Shown one piece after another: positions 17,477 to 25,288 of a stretch of 64,000 bases of DNA. Location of the stretch: contig RFPL01000014.1 in the NCBI GenBank assembly GCA_009926135.1, positions 1 through 64,000 of the forward strand. Reading direction: 5' to 3'. This stretch comes from Sphingomonadaceae bacterium. GTDB taxonomy: Bacteria; Pseudomonadota; Alphaproteobacteria; Sphingomonadales; Sphingomonadaceae. The notes under the pieces are model-generated. The model did no database searches, had not been told where the DNA came from, and saw only the letters and a program-made list of their open reading frames with translations. The stretch's first letter is position 1. Each line of letters starts with the position of its first letter. Position numbers and translations under genes: made by a program.

Positions 17477-18787
17477 CTATTCGCCCAGCAACTGCATCAC
17501 CAACGGCGGTTCGGTCAGGCTGGCGGAGCCTTCGAGCAGCCGCAGCGCCTCGGCGACCGCGCTTTCCGGACCTTCATGCGTCACCATGGCAACCATCACG
17601 GCGCCGGCATCGCCAGCGCGGCCCTTCTGGATCAGGCTTTCGATCGAGACCCCGGCATCGCGCATCGCGGCCGTGATCTCCGCCAACACGCCTGGCCGGT
17701 CGGCCACCATGAACCTGATGTAAGCGCGGCCAAGGCGCGGGCCGCTGTCGGCAGGAGCCATGGCTTCCAGTTCGGCCACGGGAACCGAAAACGGCACCCC
17801 GATCTCGCCCCCGCCCATGGTCGAGCGCGCGATGTCGATCAGATCGGCAACCACGGCACTGGCCGTCGGCCCATCGCCGGCCCCCGCGCCCTGGAACAGC
17901 AGCCGGCCAGAGAAATTGCCCTCGGCGACAACAGCATTGGTCGCGCCGTCGACATGGGCCAGCGGATGACCGAACGGCACGAGATGTGGCTGGACTCGCT
18001 GGAACAGCTTGTCGCCCTGGGTTTCGGCCATGCCGATCAGGCGGATCACGTAACCAAGCGCATGCGCCTGGGCGATATCTGCCGCGCGCAGCCGGGTGAT
18101 CCCGGTGGTCTCGACGCCGGGGAAGTCAATCTTGCTGCCAAACGAGATGGCCGCCAGGATCGAGAGCTTGTGGGCCGCGTCGATCCCCTCGATGTCGAAG
18201 GCCGGGTCGGCTTCGGCGTAGCCTTTGGCTTGGGCTTCGGCGAGGACATCGGCGAAATCGCGGCCAGTATCCTCCATCGTCGAGAGGATGTAATTGCAGG
18301 TGCCGTTGAGGATCCCGTAAACGCGTTCGATCTCGTTGGCGGCGGCCCCTTCGCGCAGGCCCTTGATAACAGGGATTCCGCCAGCGACCGCTGCTTCGAA
18401 CTTCAGCGCAACCTTGGCGGCTTCGGCCTTGGCGGCCAGTTCCAGTCCGTGGTGGGCAATCATCGCCTTGTTGGCGGTGACCAGCGCCTTGCCAGCCTCC
18501 ATCGTCGCGCGGGCGCAGGACAGCGCGGGGCCATCCGCTCCGCCGACCAGCTCGACCACCACATCGACATCGGCTCGCTCGCCCAGGATGACCATGTCAT
18601 CTTCCCAGGTATAAGGAGTAAGGTCGACCGGGCGCTTCTTTGAACGGTCGCGGGCGCTGATCACGGTTATCTTGATGGGGCGGCCGGCGCGCCGCGCAAT
18701 CAGGTCGGCGTTGGCCTCGACCAGCCGGATCACCCCGGCACCCACGGTGCCAAGTCCTGCCAGTGCCACTCTCAACGGTTCGGCCAT
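17477..18787 (-). CDS. hom: Homoserine dehydrogenase
   Basis: A 436-residue NAD(P)-dependent enzyme making homoserine for threonine and methionine. The Rossmann motif GLGTVGAG is at residues 11-18. The family signature region GILNGTCNYILSTME and the catalytic-lysine region (DIEGIDAAHKLSILA) are present, and a C-terminal ACT domain (about residues 355-430, FMVADRPGVLAEITAAM) probably senses threonine. AAAGGGGG precedes the ATG by 6-8 bases. Expected partner genes lysC and thrC are not next to it. Confidence 0.96.
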   Translation of the reverse strand: MAEPLRVALAGLGTVGAGVIRLVEANADLIARRAGRPIKITVISARDRSKKRPVDLTPYTWEDDMVILGERADVDVVVELVGGADGPALSCARATMEAGKALVTANKAMIAHHGLELAAKAEAAKVALKFEAAVAGGIPVIKGLREGAAANEIERVYGILNGTCNYILSTMEDTGRDFADVLAEAQAKGYAEADPAFDIEGIDAAHKLSILAAISFGSKIDFPGVETTGITRLRAADIAQAHALGYVIRLIGMAETQGDKLFQRVQPHLVPFGHPLAHVDGATNAVVAEGNFSGRLLFQGAGAGDGPTASAVVADLIDIARSTMGGGEIGVPFSVPVAELEAMAPADSGPRLGRAYIRFMVADRPGVLAEITAAMRDAGVSIESLIQKGRAGDAGAVMVAMVTHEGPESAVAEALRLLEGSASLTEPPLVMQLLGE

Positions 18788-18826
18788 GATCGCCCCCTTT
18801 CGCTCGCGCGCCCTAGGCGAGCGGGG

Positions 18827-19708
18827 CTAGCGACGCAACCGCGGGCAAGTGCCCAGCTGCTCCAGCACGAAGCGATAATCGCTTGCCGCAGCCTGGCGGT
18901 CCTCCGGCGCTGCAGACAGGTTCGCGCTCGCGGCCAGTTGCCTGGGCAGGAAACAGGCGAGCCGGTACCAGGCGAGGGTTTCACGCACCGGCGGCGGCGC
19001 GCCGGTCTCGACGAGTTCGGAAAACGAAACCGCCCAGCGCGGTTCGCTGCCCGGCGTACGCGAAACTGTGATCGCCGCCGGTTCGCCGCCGGCCGTCGTC
19101 AAGAAGAACTGGGTCTCGCCTTCGCCGGCCAGGGCGCCCGGCACGTGGATGGCTTCACGCAGGCCGCCGATCGCCCGCGGCGCGCCGGGCGCATAGAGTT
19201 CAGCCAGCAAGGCCTTGACGCGCGCCTCCAGCGTCGGATCCCACAGCAGCTGGGCATCGGGTGCAACCAGCTGCAATTCGCCCGGCCGTCCGGCGACGGG
19301 CCGCGCAAAGAGGATAACGCTGCGCTTGCCGAGCTTCGGCAACTTGCCCTTGGCATCACGCGGCACGTCGACCAGATAGCGGAGCGCCTCGCCCAGTGCG
19401 GTCCGCCCGCCAAGCACGGCTTCGGTGCGCGCTTCTATATAAAGTCTCGCCCAGCCGGTCCGCAGCCCCGCAGCGCGTCCGGGCTCAACTTCGGCCACCT
19501 TGCGGACCTGCGCCTTGACCACCAGCGCAGCTGGCTCGGACAGGTCCGCCAGGTCAGCATAGGCAACCTGGGCTGCAATCGATTCGCTTGACGGCGAATC
19601 GGCGGCCTGGACGGGCATGGGCAAGGCCGAAAACAACAGGGCGAGCAGCGCGCGGTGGAACAGTGCCTTGCGCTTATCGGGAACCGGTTTTTCCATACGG
19701 AGTTTCAT
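18827..19708 (-). CDS. Secreted protein of unknown function
   Basis: A 293-residue protein with a signal peptide (about residues 15-36, HRALLALLFSALPMPVQAA). The mature part alternates predicted strands and helices, contains only two cysteines (LACFLP, LGTCPRL) near the C-terminus, and shows no catalytic motif that I recognise. The start at 19708 has GAGG seven bases upstream. It ends 39 bases before hom on the same strand, so it could share that transcript. It looks like a conserved sphingomonad protein, but no function can be proposed. Confidence 0.7.
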   Translation of the reverse strand: MKLRMEKPVPDKRKALFHRALLALLFSALPMPVQAADSPSSESIAAQVAYADLADLSEPAALVVKAQVRKVAEVEPGRAAGLRTGWARLYIEARTEAVLGGRTALGEALRYLVDVPRDAKGKLPKLGKRSVILFARPVAGRPGELQLVAPDAQLLWDPTLEARVKALLAELYAPGAPRAIGGLREAIHVPGALAGEGETQFFLTTAGGEPAAITVSRTPGSEPRWAVSFSELVETGAPPPVRETLAWYRLACFLPRQLAASANLSAAPEDRQAAASDYRFVLEQLGTCPRLRR

Positions 19709-20015
19709 TGCATTGCCTCAAATGCCGCGGATTCAGCGGACCTTTCAACGCCTTCCAGCTTAACACAAGTGAATCGACGGTTAATGGATAAAGCGTTGCG
19801 CCCTTGCGCCCGCTTGGCTAAAGCACACGGAAATCCGGGCCATATAACAACAACGGCCCGATATTCTGGTCCATCTGGTGCAGGGCTGCGCCAGGCAATC
19901 CGGGTGGGTCGGCAGGGTGGATGTTAAGATTTTGGGTGGCCGTCCCGGCAACGGGCGTCCGCCGGGTCCCGGGTTTTGGCCCGGGACGGGGACTGACTAG
20001 GAGTGATGCGTCTGA
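19709..20015. other. 307-base gap holding the tonB promoter region
   Basis: Divergent intergenic region between the secreted unknown (minus) and tonB (plus). It holds a TTAAC/GTTAA inverted pair (19760-19764 and 19780-19784), a 6-bp GC hairpin (19836-19841 with 19855-19860) and the perfect 8-bp hairpin at 19966-19987. I see no convincing Fur box or sigma-70 promoter, and no gene. Confidence 0.4.
19966..19987 (+). promoter_or_regulatory. Leader hairpin upstream of tonB
   Basis: Perfect 8-bp inverted repeat (19966-19973 and 19980-19987) with loop TTTTGG, ending 28 bases before the tonB start codon. It has no T-tract and so is unlikely to be a simple terminator; it may affect RNA stability or translation. 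Confidence 0.45.
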
Positions 20016-20669
20016 ATGGCTTACGCTGACCAGGAGATGAGTGGCAATCGCATTGCCTCTTTCGTCGTCGTCGCCCTGCTGCATGTCGTTGTTGGCTATG
20101 CCCTCGTAACGGGTCTGGCCTATGAGGCCGTGCAACAGGTCGTCAAAAAGGTGACGACTGTCGATATCAAGAAGGAGGAGCCGAAGAAGGAGCCGCCGCC
20201 GCCGCCTAAGAAGGCTGCCGCGCCGCCACCGATCGTCGCGCCTCCGCCGAAGATCAACGTCAATTTGACTCCGCCGCCGGTGCAGACCGTCGTGACCCCG
20301 CCGCCTGCGGCGCCGGTCGTGCCGATCATCGCCCCGCCGGCGCCCGTCGTGGCCCCGGCCCCGCGGGTCCAGCCGAAGCCGGCTTCGCCCAAGGGCAACC
20401 CGGCCAACTGGGCGACCACGAACGACTATCCGACCCGCGCACTGCGTGAGGAACGCGAAGGCACTACCAGCTTCCGCGTATCCGTGGGCCCGGATGGCCG
20501 TGTGACTGGCTGCACGATCACCAGCTCGAGCGGCAGCCCCGACCTTGACGATGCTACCTGCGCGAACGTGACTCGCCGTGCCCGCTTCAACCCGGCCACG
20601 GACGGTGAGGGCCAGCCTACGTCTGGTTCGTACGCCAACCGCGTTCGCTGGGTGATTCCGAAGGATTGA
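20016..20669 (+). CDS. tonB: Energy transducer TonB
   Basis: A 217-residue inner membrane protein that carries proton-motive-force energy to outer membrane receptors. One N-terminal membrane helix (about residues 14-35) is followed by a charged and proline-rich spacer (VDIKKEEPKKEPPPPPKK and repeated PP) spanning the periplasm. The C-terminal TonB domain (about 140-217, YPTRALREEREG, FRVSVGPDGRV, RARFNPATDG) contacts TonB boxes. I use ATG 20016 with TAGGAG 12 bases upstream; an ATG at 20037 directly follows another GGAG and is a possible alternative start. It is the first gene of tonB-exbB-exbD-exbD. Confidence 0.95.
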   Translation: MAYADQEMSGNRIASFVVVALLHVVVGYALVTGLAYEAVQQVVKKVTTVDIKKEEPKKEPPPPPKKAAAPPPIVAPPPKINVNLTPPPVQTVVTPPPAAPVVPIIAPPAPVVAPAPRVQPKPASPKGNPANWATTNDYPTRALREEREGTTSFRVSVGPDGRVTGCTITSSSGSPDLDDATCANVTRRARFNPATDGEGQPTSGSYANRVRWVIPKD

Positions 20670-20683
20670 CGTTTGAACTTCCC

Positions 20684-20730
20684 GGTCCGGCTTCCGCCGG
20701 GCCATCGCCGGAACCTTGGGGGAACCGGCG
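20684..20730 (+). promoter_or_regulatory. Two hairpins in the tonB-exbB gap
   Basis: Arms 20684-20691 and 20696-20703 (8 bp, one wobble, TTCC loop), then 20706-20711 with 20725-20730 (6 bp). They end 36 bases before the exbB start. No T-tract follows. Confidence 0.45.
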
Positions 20731-20766
20731 AAATACCAACCTATTTCGCTTGAGAGGACTATTCGC

Positions 20767-21528
20767 ATGCTTATCGTTGACCTCCTGACCGCGGCCGCCC
20801 AGGCAGCCCCGCAGAACAAGTTCGGCTTTGCCGAAGCCCTCGAACAGGGCGGCTTCATTGCCTACGCCACCGTCGTGATCCTCGGCATCATGTCGTTTGG
20901 TTCGTTCTTCATCCTGTTCACCAAGTTCTTCGAACAGCGCAAGATCCTGGCCCAGTACAGCGCCCTGCGCGCTTCGTTCTGGCGCGCGCCCTCGCTCAAG
21001 GAAGGCGTTGCCAAGCTTGAGAAGAACAGCGCCTGGCGCCAGATCGTCGACGACGGCCTCGCCGCTGAAGAAGCCCACGGCAAGATGACCGATGCCCTTG
21101 AAGCCCATGACTGGCTGCACGGCTCGCTCGCTCGCTCGGAAGCTTCGGTGAACGCCCGTCTCGCCACCGGCCTGCCGTTCCTGGCGACCGTCGGCGCAAC
21201 TTCGCCGTTCATCGGTCTGTTCGGTACCGTGGTCGGCATCTACCGCGCGCTGATCAACATCGGCATCGCCGGTTCGGCCTCGATCGACAAGGTCGCCGGT
21301 CCGGTCGGTGAAGCACTGATCATGACCGCGCTCGGTCTGCTCGTCGCCGTTCCGGCCGTGCTTGCCTACAACTACCTGCAGGCACGCAACAAGCGTATCG
21401 CCGAGCTGCTTTCGGGCTTCTCGACCGACGTGCTGGCCAACATCAACTCGAAGGGTGCGGTCAAGCCCGCCGTGGCTGCGGCCCCGGCTGCTGCCAAGCC
21501 GGCTGCCGCTCCGGCCGCCAAGGCCTAA
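20767..21528 (+). CDS. exbB: ExbB-type proton channel subunit (MotA/TolQ/ExbB family)
   Basis: A 253-residue inner membrane protein of the Ton motor. One N-terminal membrane helix (about residues 31-50, AYATVVILGIMSFGSFFILF) and two later helices (about 135-160 and 178-200) match ExbB topology, with the conserved LPFLATVGATSPFIGLFGTVVG and GPVGEALIMTALGLLVAVPAV. The C-terminus is an Ala/Pro/Lys-rich tail. The start at 20767 is preceded by GAGAGGA. TolQ is an alternative, but the neighbouring tonB and two exbD genes favour ExbB. Confidence 0.94.
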   Translation: MLIVDLLTAAAQAAPQNKFGFAEALEQGGFIAYATVVILGIMSFGSFFILFTKFFEQRKILAQYSALRASFWRAPSLKEGVAKLEKNSAWRQIVDDGLAAEEAHGKMTDALEAHDWLHGSLARSEASVNARLATGLPFLATVGATSPFIGLFGTVVGIYRALINIGIAGSASIDKVAGPVGEALIMTALGLLVAVPAVLAYNYLQARNKRIAELLSGFSTDVLANINSKGAVKPAVAAAPAAAKPAAAPAAKA

Positions 21529-21538
21529 GCGTTAAGAG

Positions 21539-21562
21539 CCGCCGCGGCCATAGCCGCGGCGG
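21539..21562 (+). promoter_or_regulatory. Strong hairpin in the exbB-exbD gap
   Basis: A perfect 10-bp all-GC stem (21539-21548 with 21553-21562) and a CATA loop, starting 10 bases after the exbB stop and ending 33 bases before exbD. Without a T-tract it is more likely an RNA 3'-end protector or processing site than a terminator. Confidence 0.55.
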
Positions 21563-21595
21563 ACTCGCTGCCAACCCAAGGACAGGATGTAACCC

Positions 21596-22129
21596 ATGGC
21601 GATTTCAACGGGCGGCGGCGGCAATGACGCGCCAATGTCAGAAATCAACACCACGCCGCTGGTCGACGTGATGCTGGTGCTTCTGATCATCTTCCTCATC
21701 GCGGTTCCGGTCGCGATCCAGACGATCCAGAAGCTCAAGCTCCCCATCATGGTTTCGGCCGAATCGAAGGACAAGGTCGAAAACCTGCTGCTGACCGTGA
21801 GCACCACCGACTCGGCCGGCCGCAGCGCCGGCGAACCGGGCTTCGAAGGTGCAAACCTCGGCGGTGAATGCCGCATCTACTTCAACAACATCACGCCGGT
21901 CGACTCGGTCGAACTGCGTGACCAGGCGTTCAAGCGGCTCGACGCTATCGTAAAGCGCGCAGGCGGTCCGGAAGCCCTTCAGGCCAATCCGGAACTCGTA
22001 CCGCAGGTGCATATCCGCGGAGACGTCAACGCCCCGTGGCGCTGCATCGCCGGTGCGATCTACAACGTGCAGATCTCGGGCTACCCGACGGTCGGCTTCA
22101 TTTCGACCCCGGTCGACCCCAACGGTTAA
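21596..22129 (+). CDS. exbD: ExbD-type biopolymer transport protein, first copy
   Basis: A 177-residue protein with a short cytosolic N-terminus (SEINTTPLVDVMLVLLIIFLIAVPV) holding the single membrane helix and its proton-carrying Asp, then a periplasmic domain. The periplasmic part is about 30 residues longer than in the second copy, with an extra region around AGRSAGEPGFEG. Ribosome site AAGGACAGG lies before the ATG. Together with ExbB it forms the proton-driven motor for TonB. Confidence 0.94.
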   Translation: MAISTGGGGNDAPMSEINTTPLVDVMLVLLIIFLIAVPVAIQTIQKLKLPIMVSAESKDKVENLLLTVSTTDSAGRSAGEPGFEGANLGGECRIYFNNITPVDSVELRDQAFKRLDAIVKRAGGPEALQANPELVPQVHIRGDVNAPWRCIAGAIYNVQISGYPTVGFISTPVDPNG

Positions 22130-22135
22130 GGGCGC

Positions 22136-22155
22136 GGGGCGGCCTCGGCTGCCCC
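22136..22155 (+). promoter_or_regulatory. Hairpin in the exbD-exbD gap
   Basis: Arms 22136-22144 and 22147-22155, 9 complementary positions with one G-T wobble (in practice about 8 bp with a 4-base loop). It starts 7 bases after the first exbD stop and ends 32 bases before the second start. Confidence 0.45.
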
Positions 22156-22187
22156 ACACCCAACTCGTAATTCAGGAGTAACCCACC

Positions 22188-22631
22188 ATGGCAATGTCAG
22201 GCGGCAAGGATGATGGCTCGCCGATGATGGAAATGAACACGACGCCGTTGATCGACGTCATGCTCGTGCTCCTCATCATGTTCATCATCACGATCCCCGT
22301 GGCCACCCACGCCGTGAACATCGACCTGCCCAACCCGTCGGCACCGCCGCCGGACGTTGTCGTCAAGCGCGACAAGAACAAGGTCGTGATCATGCCGAAC
22401 AGCGCAATTCTATGGAATGGCGGCGAAGTGAACCAAGGCCAGCTACTTTCGCTGCTGCAGGCCACTTTGGCGATCAAGCCGGAACCGGAACTGCAGTACC
22501 AGCCGGACCCGCAAGCGCCTTATGACACTTCGGTCCAGGTGCTGAACATCATCAAGGGTTCGGGCGTGACCGCCTTCGGTTTCGTCGGCAACGAACAGTA
22601 TTCCGAATTTGGCAAGCAGCCCGGCAAGTAA
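22188..22631 (+). CDS. exbD: ExbD-type biopolymer transport protein, second copy
   Basis: A 147-residue ExbD paralogue: N-terminal EMNTTPLIDVMLVLLIMFIITIPVA carries the membrane helix and the essential Asp; the periplasmic domain ends FVGNEQYSEFGKQPGK. CAGGAGTAACCCACC precedes the ATG. Paired exbD genes behind one exbB are known from other proteobacteria (for example xanthomonads); the second copy may be used for only some receptors. A terminator follows 24 bases after the stop. Confidence 0.94.
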   Translation: MAMSGGKDDGSPMMEMNTTPLIDVMLVLLIMFIITIPVATHAVNIDLPNPSAPPPDVVVKRDKNKVVIMPNSAILWNGGEVNQGQLLSLLQATLAIKPEPELQYQPDPQAPYDTSVQVLNIIKGSGVTAFGFVGNEQYSEFGKQPGK

Positions 22632-22655
22632 GTCGGACCCGCTTCAAGCGATCCC

Positions 22656-22690
22656 AAGGGGGGTGGAGCAATCCGCCCCCCTTTCGTTTG
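22656..22690 (+). terminator. Terminator of the tonB-exb operon
   Basis: Eleven-bp stem (22656-22666 with 22673-22683, one wobble), AGCAAT loop, then TTTCGTTTG. Same loop and closing pairs as the terminator at 348-380. Confidence 0.85.
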
Positions 22691-22694
22691 AGCA

Positions 22695-25142
22695 TCACCA
22701 GCGTGAAGCGCTCATCGCCAGGCCGGCAAGACTCTCAGCCTCAAGCAGCAACTCATCATCAGCCTGACCCTGCGGCGTCGCTTCCCGGCCAACCATCACC
22801 AGCACCGGGACCGCAAGCGGGCTGACCCGGTCAAGCTGGACGTGCTGAAGCTCATGCTGGGCGCGATCGAGCACCCCGGCAAGACGCCCGACATCGGTCA
22901 TCCGCGCCCGGGCATCGGCCCACGCCGCCTCGATCAGCACGTGATCGGGTTCGTGCTTCAGCAGCACGTCGTAGATCAGGTCGGTCGAGAAGGTCACCTG
23001 CCGCCCGGTCTTGCGCTGGCCAGGGTGCTGCCGCTCAACCAGGCCCGAAATTACTGCAACTTCGCGGAAGGCCCGGCGCAGCAGATAGCTGTTCTGAACC
23101 CAATCAACGAATTCATCCGCCAGGATATCGGGCGACAATAGCGCGGCCGGATCATCGATCGGCCGCAAGCCCCAGACCGCTAGGGCATAATCATTGGCAA
23201 CGAAGCCCAGCGGCGCAAGACCCCGATCCTCCATTCGCCGCGTTACCAGCATCCCCAGCGACTGATGGGCGGGCCAGCCCTCGAAGGAATAGAAAACGGT
23301 GTAGTAGCGCCCCTGGTGCGGAAAGCTCTCGACCAGCAGACGGCCAGGGGCGGGCAGTTCCGATCGCCAGTCCTGCATCTCCAGCCACTCGCGCACATCG
23401 TCAGGAAACCGAGCCCACACCGCCCGGTCAGCCAGCAGCGCCTGGACCCGGTACGACAGGTGCGTGGTCAGCGGCATCCGCGCACCCATGTAGCTTGGGA
23501 TCTGTCCGGTCCGCTTGGCGGCTCGCACCCACAACTCGGTCTCCCGCATCGCCTCGACTTCCAGATCCAGCCCGGCAAAGCGGAAGGTCGATCCGGGCTT
23601 CAGGCTCGCAGCAAAGCTCTCCTCCACCCGCCCCAGCGCTTTTCCGTTGCGGAAACGAACGGAGATCATCTCGCTATCCATGATGATCCCGGCGTTGAGC
23701 CGGTGCCGCGCGGCGTGCTGGGGATGAGTCAGCCGCCACAGCCCGTCGCGGCCCCTGGTGATGCGCTGGAACCGGTCATAAGCGCGCAGCGCATACCCAC
23801 CGGTGGCCACAAACCCGAGCACCCGTTGCCAGGTCTCGGCATCGACCCAGGCAAAGGCCTCGGCGCTCTGCACTTCTGCCAGAAGGTCCGCCTCGTCGAA
23901 TGGCCCGGCGCAGGCGCAGGCCATCACATGCTGGGCCAGGACATCGAGGCCCCCCGGCCTGAACGCATCGCCATCGCGCTGGCCTTCGGCCACGGCTTCC
24001 AGCGCCGCCACCGCCTCCAGGAACTCGAACCGGTTGCCCGGCGCCAAGAGCGCGCGGCTCGGCTGATCGAGCCGGTGGTTAGCCCGCCCGATCCGCTGCA
24101 GTAGGCGCGATGAGCCCTTGGGCGCGCCCATTTGCACCACCAGGTCGACATCACCCCAATCGACCCCCAGATCGAGGCTGGCCGTACAGACCAGCGCCCG
24201 CAGCTTGCCAGCCGCCATCGCACTTTCCACCTTGCGCCGCGCCTCCACCGAGAGTGAGCCATGGTGGATACCGATCGGCAGGTGATCCGCGTTGGCATCC
24301 CACAGTTCCTGGAAGATGAACTCAGCCAGGAACCGGGTGTTGCAGAACACCAGGGTCGTGCGGTTCGCCTTGATGGCCTGATACAGCTGCGGCACGGCCC
24401 AGGCTGCGGCATGGCCACCCCACGGCACGCGCGCCTCATGCGGCAGGACAATTTCCAGCTCTGGTGGTGCTCCCGCTTCACCTTCGACCAGCGCCACCGA
24501 CTCTCCGGCGCCATGCGGGGCAAGCCAGCGCCGATAGACGGCGGGATCGGCTAGGGTGGCCGAGAGTGCCACCCGTTGTAGGCCCGGTGCCAGCGCCTGG
24601 AGCCGGGCCAGCGCCAGCGCCAGCAAGTCGCCCCGCTTGCCGTTGGCGAAGGCGTGAACCTCGTCGATCACGATCCGCTTGAGGCCGGAGAACAGCGTTG
24701 CGCTTTCCGGATAGGACAACAGCAACGAGAGCGATTCCGGCGTGGTCAGTAGCACGTGGGGCGGATTGGTGCGCTGGCGGGCCTTGCGGTCGGACGGCGT
24801 ATCGCCGCTGCGCGTCTCGATCCGGATCGGCAGGCCCAGCTCTTCAGCCGGCAACAGCAAATTGCGGCGCACGTCATGGGCCAGCGCTTTCAGCGGCGAA
24901 ACATACAGCGTGTGCAGCCCGTCAGGCGGCGGCGCGCCCTGCAACCGCGACGGACAGAAGTCCGCCAGCGTCGGCAGGAAACCCGCCAACGTCTTGCCCG
25001 CCCCGGTGTCGGCCACCAGCAAGGCGTGCTGCCCTGCCCCGGCCACCGCCAGCATCTCGCGCTGATGACGGCGCAAGGTCCAGCCGCGGGCGGCAAACCA
25101 GTCGGCCAATTCAGGGGGAAGTTCGGTCGAGTGGGCGGACAT
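22695..25142 (-). CDS. Lhr-type, ligase-associated DEXH-box DNA helicase
   Basis: An 815-residue superfamily 2 helicase. Walker A TGAGKT is at residues 46-51, motif II is DEVH (IVIDEVHAF), motif III SATL, and motif VI QRIGRANHR. The C-terminal half matches the Lhr accessory region (winged helix and beta-rich parts). Length agrees with the bacterial 'ligase-associated' helicase, which is usually encoded with an ATP-dependent DNA ligase, an exonuclease and a phosphoesterase. None of those partners is adjacent here. It is divergent from the MgtC-type gene, with 146 bases between starts. Confidence 0.88.
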   Translation of the reverse strand: MSAHSTELPPELADWFAARGWTLRRHQREMLAVAGAGQHALLVADTGAGKTLAGFLPTLADFCPSRLQGAPPPDGLHTLYVSPLKALAHDVRRNLLLPAEELGLPIRIETRSGDTPSDRKARQRTNPPHVLLTTPESLSLLLSYPESATLFSGLKRIVIDEVHAFANGKRGDLLALALARLQALAPGLQRVALSATLADPAVYRRWLAPHGAGESVALVEGEAGAPPELEIVLPHEARVPWGGHAAAWAVPQLYQAIKANRTTLVFCNTRFLAEFIFQELWDANADHLPIGIHHGSLSVEARRKVESAMAAGKLRALVCTASLDLGVDWGDVDLVVQMGAPKGSSRLLQRIGRANHRLDQPSRALLAPGNRFEFLEAVAALEAVAEGQRDGDAFRPGGLDVLAQHVMACACAGPFDEADLLAEVQSAEAFAWVDAETWQRVLGFVATGGYALRAYDRFQRITRGRDGLWRLTHPQHAARHRLNAGIIMDSEMISVRFRNGKALGRVEESFAASLKPGSTFRFAGLDLEVEAMRETELWVRAAKRTGQIPSYMGARMPLTTHLSYRVQALLADRAVWARFPDDVREWLEMQDWRSELPAPGRLLVESFPHQGRYYTVFYSFEGWPAHQSLGMLVTRRMEDRGLAPLGFVANDYALAVWGLRPIDDPAALLSPDILADEFVDWVQNSYLLRRAFREVAVISGLVERQHPGQRKTGRQVTFSTDLIYDVLLKHEPDHVLIEAAWADARARMTDVGRLAGVLDRAQHELQHVQLDRVSPLAVPVLVMVGREATPQGQADDELLLEAESLAGLAMSASRW

Positions 25143-25288
25143 CAGAGCTTTGGTTGATGAAGGTCATGCGCAAACCGGGGGCTAACTGTGCCGCCGCGAT
25201 GCGCCGGGGGATGGTCGGACATAACAGGCTTCGACCCCATAGGAAAATGGCGCTTCCCCTTCTTGGTCCGCCCTGCCACGCTGGCTGG

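Noticed and set aside
20006..20029. Possible 7-residue leader peptide (MRLNGLR) overlapping the tonB start
   Set aside because: Its ATG is only 2 bases from the GGAG, too close for normal initiation, and the codons show no regulatory pattern such as repeated His or Leu.
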